The position numbers were made by a program, and so were the translations under genes. This document shows, piece after piece, positions 56,373 through 64,000 of a stretch of 64,000 nt of DNA. A model generated the notes under the pieces. The model saw nothing but the letters and a program-made list of their open reading frames with translations, ran no database searches and was not told where the DNA came from. Positions within the stretch are counted from its first letter, which is position 1. Every line of letters starts with the position of its first letter. Source of the stretch: a virus. The stretch is from positions 41,445-105,444 of IMG/VR virus record IMGVR_UViG_3300037502_002220, one strand, 5' to 3'.

Positions 56373-56729
56373 ATGAATATTAGCTTAAACTTTACAGATA
56401 AGGAAGCATTCTATAGACAAGTACTGAGATGCTTGAATGCTTTCGTAGAAGAAGATTGTCTCTTAACACCTACTGAAGAGACGTTATTAGTACACGTGTT
56501 GTGTACTCCTGGTCCTATAGAAGGTAGAGTACGTAGAGTAATACTTCAGAAATCTAAGATGTCTACACAATCTTTATCTGCACATATCAAACGTATAAAA
56601 AACAAAGGTTGGTTAGATAAATATGGTATCCCAGATAAAGCAATTAAGCGCTTTCAAGATGAGCAAGAAGCTAAGTTCTCTATAACACTCTCTTATGGAA
56701 ATAACGAAAATACTAGCGCAGGAGTTTAA
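56373..56729 (+). CDS. Winged-helix-like protein, first gene of packaging block
   Basis: 118 residues. LTPTEETLLVHVLCTPG followed by SKMSTQSLSAHIKRIKNKGW is the layout of a helix-turn-helix with wing, as in small crAss-like proteins before the terminase genes. It may bind DNA as regulator or as part of the packaging machinery. Overlaps the next gene by 35 nt. Confidence 0.6.
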   Translation: MNISLNFTDKEAFYRQVLRCLNAFVEEDCLLTPTEETLLVHVLCTPGPIEGRVRRVILQKSKMSTQSLSAHIKRIKNKGWLDKYGIPDKAIKRFQDEQEAKFSITLSYGNNENTSAGV

Positions 56730-57054
56730 CTTATCAGAAGAGATAATTAAACTAGTAATTAAAGATTATTGGAGAGAAGTAAAAAGATACTGTTATAGGC
56801 CACATGAAATTAAAGCTGGCTTAGTACTTGGTAGAATACTTAAACTTAATGTTAGGTACAAACAAGTAAAACGTTACTCTTTTGAATATGAAAGATCAGA
56901 GTATCCTAAATATAGGATGCTAGCTGAATACTATAAAGAGATATGTCGTGTTCAAGAAAAGTATGTAATGAACACACCTAAGAGACAAGCGGAAGTACAA
57001 AGATTAAATGAATATTATTTAAAACTTTTTTCAGATGGAAATAATGAAAGGTAA
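56695..57054 (+). CDS. Hypothetical protein
   Basis: 119 residues, basic and tyrosine-rich (KDYWREVKRYCYRPHEIKAG; KQVKRYSFEYERSEYPKYRM). No family recognised. The start overlaps the preceding gene and its end overlaps the next by 20 nt. Confidence 0.6.
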   Translation: MEITKILAQEFNLSEEIIKLVIKDYWREVKRYCYRPHEIKAGLVLGRILKLNVRYKQVKRYSFEYERSEYPKYRMLAEYYKEICRVQEKYVMNTPKRQAEVQRLNEYYLKLFSDGNNER

Positions 57055-57655
57055 TCAGAAGCTAAAAGAAAGTACGCTTCAAGATTTTATTGAAAGTAAA
57101 AAGGATAAACCTAAACAGTTTGCCTTTGTAACTGCTAAAGAAGAAGCAACTTACAACTGGAATGAACGTGAGAACATTCTTAAAAACCTTAACGATGAAG
57201 TTAAGGAAAAACAATTGTATAATGAGAGTATACGAGAACTTGATCCAATGTATGCTAATCTTAAGCCTACGGATAGTTACGTACTTAGACTTTATGTTAA
57301 AGAAGCACTTCAAACAGAATCTGGACTTATTATTAAGTCAGAAGAAAAAGTGCAATCTGTGCGTCCAGGTTCACATACACCTGGTGAACTTATTGCAAAT
57401 CCTTATGATTTTGACTCGCTAGCAGTAATTGTAGCATGTCCACCTTATGAACAAAATCTTAAGCCAGGAACGCTAGTACAGGTAATTAGACCTAAAGCAG
57501 AAGTACTTGGTCAAGAGGTTGTAGGTTATGAGTTTGGATATGCACATCCTAGCTATAGACTTGGTCAATTACCTAAGTCTTGTAAAGATCGTCACTTTGG
57601 ATATTGTTTAATGCCTTATAATAGGATAAAAGTTATTGTAGATGAACAAGTTTAA
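57035..57655 (+). CDS. Conserved-type head-block protein
   Basis: 206 residues. Helical N-terminus (NERENILKNLNDEVKEKQLY), then beta-rich C-terminal half with YDFDSLAVIVACPPYEQNLK and GQEVVGYEFGYAHPSYRLGQ. The start could also be the second ATG at 57044. Location before the terminase suggests virion assembly. Not recognised. Confidence 0.65.
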   Translation: MEIMKGNQKLKESTLQDFIESKKDKPKQFAFVTAKEEATYNWNERENILKNLNDEVKEKQLYNESIRELDPMYANLKPTDSYVLRLYVKEALQTESGLIIKSEEKVQSVRPGSHTPGELIANPYDFDSLAVIVACPPYEQNLKPGTLVQVIRPKAEVLGQEVVGYEFGYAHPSYRLGQLPKSCKDRHFGYCLMPYNRIKVIVDEQV

Positions 57656-57872
57656 ACTTGTACTCAAAGAACCACTTAGGATCTTTTATTTTATACAAGG
57701 TCATATTTTGTGGTTTATACACAAACACGCAATACTCAAGTTTTTAGAAAGATCTGTAGAGTGTAATAAATGTTACAGATCAGGATTTTGTGTACACTGC
57801 GGTTGTGAAATAGGTCCTATGTTTATGTCATCTATTAAATGTAAAAAAGATGTGGTCGAACAAGATAGCTAA
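57642..57872 (+). CDS. Zinc-ribbon protein with hydrophobic N-terminus
   Basis: 76 residues. Amphipathic hydrophobic start (IFYFIQGHILWFIHKH) and CNKCYRSGFCVHCGCEIGPM with further cysteine at SSIKC, a cysteine-rich zinc site. Starts 14 nt before the end of the previous gene. Function unknown. Confidence 0.6.
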   Translation: MNKFKLVLKEPLRIFYFIQGHILWFIHKHAILKFLERSVECNKCYRSGFCVHCGCEIGPMFMSSIKCKKDVVEQDS

Positions 57873-58143
57873 CTTAGGTGAGGTAAAACCTAGAAGTGTT
57901 CATCACGTAAGGTTTCAATACCTAGGTCCATCTAATATTAAGGAATTAAAATCTTCTTGTGGTTGCTCTGTAGCTAAGTTTCAACAGAGGCTTATTACAG
58001 TTAAGTTTACAACACCAGATTTTCCATCACATCTTAGGTTATCTAAGATTAAAGAAACTACGGTGTCTAGAAACATTAGGGTAACTACGGAAGATAACGA
58101 ACAACATTTACTTACTATTAATGCCATCGTTAAAGATGTCTGA
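57850..58143 (+). CDS. DUF1573-like Ig-fold protein
   Basis: 97 residues. IANLGEVKPRSVHHVRFQY, then GPSNIKELKSSCGCSVAKFQ with the paired CGC of DUF1573 Bacteroidetes proteins, and strands to the end. In hosts such domains occur in secreted proteins; here, inside the packaging block, a virion surface role is possible. Overlaps both neighbours. Confidence 0.6.
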   Translation: MWSNKIANLGEVKPRSVHHVRFQYLGPSNIKELKSSCGCSVAKFQQRLITVKFTTPDFPSHLRLSKIKETTVSRNIRVTTEDNEQHLLTINAIVKDV

Positions 58144-58717
58144 TTTTGTAAGACCAGGGAATATTGATACAGATAACTTCTGGGAACTAAACCCACAGTT
58201 AAAATACATACAACCTTTTAATAAGGTTAAAGAATCTAAATTGATGTGGTCTATTTGGATGTGGTGCGATCCACATCAAGACAATAAGATCTATCGCTTA
58301 GACCTTAACAACAAGCTTAATTCTATTAGGAACTACTATAAAAGTTTTGACCCTGAAGATAGTTTTACTGCTAGTTGTATAGAAGCGTATAATGTACATT
58401 GTTTATCGCCAGCAGCTAGAGCACTTAAAGAAGAAGAAAATGCTTTAAACATGCGTGCTGAAATGATACGTCTTGTACGTGTAGAACTTCTTGATCGCAC
58501 TAGAAAAAACCCTATGTCTATGGTAGATAAAGATGTACAAGCATTGTGGGCTAAAGTAGAAGCACTCCATGCGAATACCGCAAAAGCTTATCAACAGTAT
58601 GAAACTGCTAGAAAGATATTTGAAACAGAAACTGTAGCACCTAAAGTATATGGTGGTAGAAAAGAAACAATACGCGAAAAAGGAGAACTGGTAATCCCTA
58701 AAGAAGATTATGAATAA
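58136..58717 (+). CDS. Candidate small terminase subunit
   Basis: 193 residues from the ATG at 58136 (MSDFVRPGNIDTD); a longer start at 58121 is possible. The middle and C-terminal parts are helical coiled coil (FTASCIEAYNVHCLSPAARA; EALHANTAKAYQQYETARKI) with charged ends, and it lies immediately before the large terminase, the usual place for the small subunit. The role is inferred from order, not from a motif. Confidence 0.45.
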   Translation: MSDFVRPGNIDTDNFWELNPQLKYIQPFNKVKESKLMWSIWMWCDPHQDNKIYRLDLNNKLNSIRNYYKSFDPEDSFTASCIEAYNVHCLSPAARALKEEENALNMRAEMIRLVRVELLDRTRKNPMSMVDKDVQALWAKVEALHANTAKAYQQYETARKIFETETVAPKVYGGRKETIREKGELVIPKEDYE

Positions 58718-61088
58718 CTACTTTATTGGAGATAGAGCTATATCTACGGACTACGTTAAGCTTGAGAACAGAGATCAGTTCTTAACTAAAGTACCTGTAT
58801 TACATCCGCTATCTCCAGAGTATACACAGTTTTGGTCGTTACAGTTTAAACGGTGTATTGAAGGTTTATGGGGTAAGATGTTTGATAAGTGGAGATACTG
58901 TCCTGGGTTCTTATATTTTTACGGTAACTTCTTTGTACTTGAGATTACAGATAAGAAGTCTAAGGTAACAAACTATCAAGTACCTAGAATTGATGATATC
59001 GAATGGGAGTTAGCATACTATCTTTTAGAAGCATTTGGTTTCTCAGGCTTTGAGCAAGATGATGAATATTCGTGTTTATCTTATCTTAACAACTCTACAT
59101 TTTCTGAAGAGTATATACGAAGTAATTATCCTAACGTAGTAAGTTCTTCTGGCTCATTAAAGAAGTATGTACCTGTAGATATATATTTAAAAAAATTACA
59201 TGATAGACCACTTGGTTCACCGCTATATGAAAATGAAACAAAGAATGCGATTGTCTTTGGTACTCGTGGTGGTGGTAAGTCTTATTTCACTGCTGGGATT
59301 ATTGAACATCGTTTGGTTTTTGATGGTGCTGTACGTTATAATGAAAGTTTTATTAATGGTGAACTAACGACTAAGATGGTACTTGGTTCTTCTGTTACAG
59401 ATAAATCTTCTGACCTAGCGAATAAAGTACATAAGTCTATACTTGCAAAAGCAGATCCTATCTTAGGTAAAAAGTTTGGTGTATGGGGTACGCACAAAGA
59501 TGATGATTTTACACCATGTCCGCTCTTCAAAGATATGACAGGTAGCTTAGAAGCACCTAACAAGAAAAATCCATATCGACATTCATATAAAGTAAGTTCT
59601 GGTAATCGTTGGGTACAAAAGGGCACTGACTCTACTCTTTTTCATGTAAACTATTCATTAAATAAAGGCGATGGTTCGCAAGCAGCAGTCGGTGGTAGGT
59701 ATTCGTTATCTGTTGTTGAAGAAGTAGGTCTAGTACCTAATGTTATTGATATTCATGTAGCTAACGAAGCTACACTATCTAGAGATGGTAGATTTGGTAC
59801 TGAACTGTATCTAGGTACTTCTGGTAACTTGTCCAGGGTACTTGGTGCTAAGAGAATGTTTCTAAGCCCTCAAGATTATAATATTGTATATCGTGATAAC
59901 AAACATGGTACAGAAGGTACAGATGGTAAAATAGGATTCTTCTTACCTAACTACATGATACAACGTGATTGTAAAGATCACGACGGTAACACAGATTATA
60001 ACATGGTCATAGCTAAGATTAATGCTAGACGTACAGACTTTGCTAAATCTGCTGACCCTAACATTCTACGTAACGAGAAGATAAATAGACCTTGTTTTGT
60101 AGATGAGATGTGGATGGGTGTTGAAGAACAGTTAATGCCTATAGAAGAACTACAATCTCGTGAGAAACAACTTATGATGTTTAACGAGTATCGTCAGTTG
60201 TACACTGGTGTTAAGTTATCATGGGATTCTACAATGCCTAATGGAGTAAGTTATACTGTAGATCACGACGCAGAACCATATTTAGATTGGCCTTTGAACT
60301 TAGCTAAGAGAAAAGATCCTAGAGGGCCTATTATTATCTATGATTTTCCTAGGACTATTAACAATAGCATACCTAATGATATGTACAGGTTCATAGGCCA
60401 TGACCCTTATGTAGAAGAAGATTTTAACAGAGGTGGTTCTGTAGGTGCTACGTATGTGCTTATGAACCCAGCGTATATAGCACAAGGAATGCCTGGAAAT
60501 ATTATCGTAGCTTCTTATATTGATAAACCACTAGGTGGTCTAGATGAGTACTATGAGAATCAAGAAAAGCTATTAGCATTTTACGGTAACCCTAGCCAAG
60601 GTCTTTGGTTTGAGAAAAACAGAGGAGCTGATTGTAGAGCACATTATGTACGTAAGCATAAAGCACATCTACTGTCATTGACACCACAGTATCATGAAGG
60701 TAGTAATATTAGACAAAAAGCAATATCGTCGTTTGGATATCTTGTAGGTAATCGTATTACTAAAGCTAGGCTTGCAAAAATGGTAAGAGACTGGCTTTTA
60801 GAAGAAACAGAAATTAGTTGTGAAGACCCTAAATACAACGGTGTTAAGAAAAACTTTGAACGGATTCCATGCTTGTTCTTGATACGTCAAATGTTAGCAT
60901 ATAACTTAGACGATAATTTCGATGCATTTGATGGTTTCAGAGGTGCAATACTTGGACTTAGAGAGTATGAAGTTAAATTAGAATCTACAACAAACAAAGA
61001 AAGAAAAGCACTTGAGACTAAAGTCTTAAGTCATTATGTAAACAACGAAAGAATATTTAAAAATTATGAACGACGCTATAAAACTTAG
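58710..61088 (+). CDS. terL: Terminase large subunit
   Basis: 792 residues. Walker A is IVFGTRGGGKSYFTAGI near residue 175, Walker B is RYSLSVVEEVGLV near 330 (hydrophobic-E-E), and the C-terminal nuclease part has IIIYDFPRTINN and YRFIGHDPYVEED with D residues for metal binding. The long N-terminal domain is usual in crAss-like phages. It drives DNA packaging and cuts concatemers, working with the portal encoded next. Overlaps the portal gene by 23 nt. Confidence 0.9.
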   Translation: MNNYFIGDRAISTDYVKLENRDQFLTKVPVLHPLSPEYTQFWSLQFKRCIEGLWGKMFDKWRYCPGFLYFYGNFFVLEITDKKSKVTNYQVPRIDDIEWELAYYLLEAFGFSGFEQDDEYSCLSYLNNSTFSEEYIRSNYPNVVSSSGSLKKYVPVDIYLKKLHDRPLGSPLYENETKNAIVFGTRGGGKSYFTAGIIEHRLVFDGAVRYNESFINGELTTKMVLGSSVTDKSSDLANKVHKSILAKADPILGKKFGVWGTHKDDDFTPCPLFKDMTGSLEAPNKKNPYRHSYKVSSGNRWVQKGTDSTLFHVNYSLNKGDGSQAAVGGRYSLSVVEEVGLVPNVIDIHVANEATLSRDGRFGTELYLGTSGNLSRVLGAKRMFLSPQDYNIVYRDNKHGTEGTDGKIGFFLPNYMIQRDCKDHDGNTDYNMVIAKINARRTDFAKSADPNILRNEKINRPCFVDEMWMGVEEQLMPIEELQSREKQLMMFNEYRQLYTGVKLSWDSTMPNGVSYTVDHDAEPYLDWPLNLAKRKDPRGPIIIYDFPRTINNSIPNDMYRFIGHDPYVEEDFNRGGSVGATYVLMNPAYIAQGMPGNIIVASYIDKPLGGLDEYYENQEKLLAFYGNPSQGLWFEKNRGADCRAHYVRKHKAHLLSLTPQYHEGSNIRQKAISSFGYLVGNRITKARLAKMVRDWLLEETEISCEDPKYNGVKKNFERIPCLFLIRQMLAYNLDDNFDAFDGFRGAILGLREYEVKLESTTNKERKALETKVLSHYVNNERIFKNYERRYKT

Positions 61089-63585
61089 GGAAAAGGTTAA
61101 AGATAAAGATTGGTATAAGTATCAACTTGAACGCTATGTACCATATACTGCATCTCCTATAGTACATGATTACTACGAGATGAAGAAACTTTACGAGTTT
61201 GTAAATAACGATCTATCAAACTTTAAAGATGACATTGCTTATTACTGTGGTTCATTAGAAGAATACGGTGCTACTGAAGAAGTACTTGTACCGTATAATC
61301 CTATACCTAATAAGCTTGAAGTACTTAAAGGTGATCTACTCTCTCGTAGCTTTAACCATAGGATACTATTGCTAACTGCTAAAGCGGTTAGGGATAAGAA
61401 CGAAGAACTTATTAATGTTTTTAGACAAAGCATTGATGAAGAGCTTAGGCTTACGATAGAGAAACAAAAAGCTATGATGGAAGGTATGCCACCTGAAGAA
61501 GTTGATAAATACATTCAACAGCTTAGGGTTGGTTTAGAACCTAAAGATCTAGCACTAAAGACATTTAACGGTGAAGCAGAGATACTGTACTCTAAGTTGC
61601 TACAACATGCTAACTTAGATCAAGATATTGCTTACAAGAAATTAGAAACACTAGAAGATCTTGTAACTGTAAGTAGGGTATTCTTGTATACAGGTTGGAA
61701 AAATGGTAAGCCTTATATTAAAGTACTTAATCCACTACACGTTGGTTTTCAAAAAAGTCCTGATGTAGCTTTTATTGAAAAAGGAGATTATGTATTTCAC
61801 TGGGATGAAATTACAGTAGGTGATGCGCTGTTAGAATATCAGAACAGGTTAAACGATGAAGAAATACAAAAGATATTAGATTATAGTTATACATTAAACC
61901 CGCTTACAGAAGCACATATGACTAAACCAGTATTTGATCACGTCAAATACTATTCGCTGTTAACATCACTTGGTGAGTTTCGTAGAAAAGGTATTGGTAC
62001 ACATCAAGGTAACCAACTTACAAACTACAACCTAAATCAAACTCTCCAACGTTTGCATCTTGAGTTTAGAGCTTTTGAAGAAGTTATATTTTTAACTGTT
62101 AAAGATGAATATAATACACACGTTACCTTAAAAGCAAACGCAGATATTATTCCATCTACAGCAGCTAAGGTTAAGTTTACAAATCGTTGGATGGAAGAAT
62201 CTACGAAGTATGTGTGGGATGATGAGTACACAGGTGTTACTATGGAAGCTGAAGTACTCATGATTCCTAGACGTTATGAAGTAACTAGGCTTGGTAGTGA
62301 TATTATTGTAGATTACAGAGAAGTACCTTTTCAACCAGATTACGGTAGTAACCCATTTTCTAAGTTTGAACTATCGTATAAAGGTACTATACTTTATAAT
62401 AGGAACTCTAAATGGCTTTCGTTAGTACAACGTGCAATGCCTACTGCGTTTCAGTATATGGCTGCTAAACGATTACAAGATCGTGAAATAGCTAAATATG
62501 TAGGTCAAGAACGTGCTATTGATGTAGATCAAGTACCTGATGAACTAGGTATGGATCATGAAGGTAATCCAGAGATGTCTACAGATCCTACACTTAAAGC
62601 AGAAGTTATTGCTAGAAAAACTGGTACAAGATTCTATTCTTCAGGTAGAAATGCAAATGGATTACCACCAGCACCTACAAGATCTATTGGTGTAAACTAC
62701 AATGTAGTAGATACATCACCACAGCTACTTAACCTACAGCAGTTCTGTTCTGCACTAGATATGGAAGTAGGTATGCGCATGGGTATTCCACCACAACGTG
62801 AAGCAATGTCTGTACCTAATACGAATGTTACAGATAACAGGCAAGCACTTATGCAATCTTCGTTAGCTACACAGACACTGTTCTACACTTTAGATATGGT
62901 ATGGGCTCACGCACTCAACGAGCATGTAATGAACATGCGTACGTATATTAAAAATTACTTGAGCCAAAACCCTAATCTAAAGACATTTGACTTAGAATAT
63001 GTACTCCCTGATGGTACTAAAGAATATCTACAGGTAGAACCAGATCACGTTGATAAGTTAGAAGATCTTGGTCTTTATCTTTATGATAACGGTAGGGAAC
63101 AAGTGTACTTTAATTACATGCTACAGTCTGTATTTAGCTTTGCACAAAATGCTGGTCAAGGTGTAGAACAAGTATCTTCTGTACTTAAAGCACTTACATC
63201 TACTACCTCTGTTGAAGAAATGCACAAGATTATATCTACTGAAGCTAGGGTACTTCAAGATAGGGTACAAAAACAACAAGAGCAGCAACAACAGATTATT
63301 GAAGAACAGAAAAAAGCAATGCGTGAACTTGAAGAATATCGTGCTAGTCTTAAACTAGAAGCTGATATTGCTAAGATACAAGAACAACGTATTAGTTCTA
63401 GAGAGATTGCTGAGATCCAATCACAAGCGTTAGCTAATCAGTATGACATTGATAAGAACAAAGAAAATGATCTTATCCAACGTGATCGTGAAAGAATGGC
63501 ACACGAAGCTAACGAAAAACAAAAAGATAGAAATTTACAAATAGAACTTGCTCGTATTAAAGGAAGTTCTGCAAAGAAAGATTAA
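61066..63585 (+). CDS. Portal protein
   Basis: 839 residues, long for a portal but normal for crAss-like phages. No short catalytic motif exists; the call rests on position after terminase, length and layout: an alpha/beta wing, NPIPNKLEVLKGDLLSRSFN near residue 84, GMRMGIPPQREAMSVPNTNV near 568, and a glutamine-rich helical crown (KQQEQQQQIIEEQKKA). It forms the DNA channel of the capsid. Confidence 0.85.
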   Translation: MNDAIKLREKVKDKDWYKYQLERYVPYTASPIVHDYYEMKKLYEFVNNDLSNFKDDIAYYCGSLEEYGATEEVLVPYNPIPNKLEVLKGDLLSRSFNHRILLLTAKAVRDKNEELINVFRQSIDEELRLTIEKQKAMMEGMPPEEVDKYIQQLRVGLEPKDLALKTFNGEAEILYSKLLQHANLDQDIAYKKLETLEDLVTVSRVFLYTGWKNGKPYIKVLNPLHVGFQKSPDVAFIEKGDYVFHWDEITVGDALLEYQNRLNDEEIQKILDYSYTLNPLTEAHMTKPVFDHVKYYSLLTSLGEFRRKGIGTHQGNQLTNYNLNQTLQRLHLEFRAFEEVIFLTVKDEYNTHVTLKANADIIPSTAAKVKFTNRWMEESTKYVWDDEYTGVTMEAEVLMIPRRYEVTRLGSDIIVDYREVPFQPDYGSNPFSKFELSYKGTILYNRNSKWLSLVQRAMPTAFQYMAAKRLQDREIAKYVGQERAIDVDQVPDELGMDHEGNPEMSTDPTLKAEVIARKTGTRFYSSGRNANGLPPAPTRSIGVNYNVVDTSPQLLNLQQFCSALDMEVGMRMGIPPQREAMSVPNTNVTDNRQALMQSSLATQTLFYTLDMVWAHALNEHVMNMRTYIKNYLSQNPNLKTFDLEYVLPDGTKEYLQVEPDHVDKLEDLGLYLYDNGREQVYFNYMLQSVFSFAQNAGQGVEQVSSVLKALTSTTSVEEMHKIISTEARVLQDRVQKQQEQQQQIIEEQKKAMRELEEYRASLKLEADIAKIQEQRISSREIAEIQSQALANQYDIDKNKENDLIQRDRERMAHEANEKQKDRNLQIELARIKGSSAKKD

Positions 63586-63626
63586 GCATATAGACAAGTA
63601 TATATTTTAACGTTAATTTTGAGACG

Positions 63627-64000
63627 ATGGAAAAAAAATCACTGTTTGAAGACTTAGTGTCTTTCGACGAACCTGTGAACTTGGAAGAACCTACAGAAGG
63701 TAAAGATCCACAAAACCAGGAACCTAATGAGGATCCTGTTGAGCAAACAGAAGATGAAGTTAACAACGTAGAAGAAGATGATCGCGTTAGAGTACTCTAT
63801 GATATTATGGTAGATTCTAATATCATAGAAGCTGACGAAGAGTTTAAACCTACTGTTGAAAACTTTGAAGAATTAGTATCTGTACTACCAGAGCACTTTC
63901 TAGCACAAGCTGTGAGTAAGCTACCTGACTTTGTACAAGATATTATTCAACTTGGTTTTGAAAACCCTTCGCTTTCTGTAGATGATATTTCCAAGTTCTT
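63627..64000 (+). CDS. Acidic head-assembly protein (3' end outside window)
   Basis: Starts MEKKSLFEDLVSFDEPVN and stays open to the window edge. The first 60 residues are acidic and low-complexity (EQTEDEVNNVEEDDRVRV), followed by an alpha-helical part (LPEHFLAQAVSKLPDFVQDI). Position after the portal suggests a scaffold or head-maturation protein. 41 nt separate it from the portal stop. Confidence 0.65.
   Translation, partial: MEKKSLFEDLVSFDEPVNLEEPTEGKDPQNQEPNEDPVEQTEDEVNNVEEDDRVRVLYDIMVDSNIIEADEEFKPTVENFEELVSVLPEHFLAQAVSKLPDFVQDIIQLGFENPSLSVDDISKF

Noticed and set aside
1-64000. Alternative genetic code (TAG or TGA reassigned) as in some crAss-like phages
   Set aside because: Large genes are complete under the standard code, and TAA, TAG and TGA are all used as stops, including in the micro-ORF array.
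1-64000. Insertion sequences, integrase or attachment sites
   Set aside because: No transposase or recombinase motifs and no flanking direct repeats found; the only mobile element seen is the intein.

Overview
The window is a 64 kb piece of the genome of a crAss-like phage (order Crassvirales), which points to a host in the Bacteroidetes. The evidence is the combination of genes: a giant virion RNA polymerase with the DFDID active-site motif, other very large virion proteins, a crAss-type terminase-portal block, a family B DNA polymerase with DnaB-like helicase, primase, SF2 helicase and ThyX, and large gene blocks on opposite strands. Start codons follow A/T-rich leaders instead of purine Shine-Dalgarno sites, as expected for this host phylum. 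The standard genetic code fits every large gene.

Layout. Bases 1-14193 (+) carry virion proteins: the RNA polymerase polyprotein (5' end outside the window), a 61-residue partner, an ADP-ribosyltransferase/metalloprotease protein, a ferritin, and a 1332-residue protein with a PD-(D/E)XK nuclease domain. The block ends at a terminator facing the next block. Bases 14213-56315 (-) form one long leftward block. In transcription order (right to left) it holds a surface-glycan module (glycosyltransferases, KdsC-like phosphatase, methyltransferase; 53.5-56.3 kb), an AT-rich spacer with 42-nt repeats (52.7-53.4 kb), and a zone of small genes alternating with strongly structured non-coding segments plus a tRNA-like element (46-52.4 kb). 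Next come uncharacterised genes, a phosphoesterase and FGE-like proteins (39.7-45.9 kb), then an array of tiny genes (33.9-39.6 kb), then replication and nucleotide metabolism (14.3-33.9 kb: AAA+ ATPase, cell wall hydrolase, PolB, SF2 helicase, DnaB, RecA-like ATPase, primase, intein-containing ThyX, uracil-DNA glycosylase, two nucleases, MazG). Bases 56373-64000 (+) begin the packaging and head block: small conserved proteins, large terminase, portal and the start of an acidic head protein.

The most striking feature is 33895-39636. No long reading frame is present except one of 71 codons, so the stretch looks empty, but I could read 51 consecutive minus-strand micro-ORFs of 28-71 codons that tile it almost completely. 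Of 50 junctions 45 overlap, 25 of them by exactly 4 nt (ATGA or GTGA). Most products are about 33-49 residues, start with a short beta-like strand (M-K/N-x-hydrophobic) and end with a shared motif close to F-x-I-T-L-K-x-I. The codons for this motif differ at synonymous positions between copies, which argues for selection on protein. The same segment also supplies the TTAAAA-type leader of the next start codon, so the array looks like a translationally coupled train of diverged paralogous microproteins. I know of no described counterpart; the function is unknown.

A second unexplained layer is the structured non-coding DNA between small genes at 46-52.4 kb, with nested perfect inverted repeats of 6-12 bp that may encode several phage RNAs.
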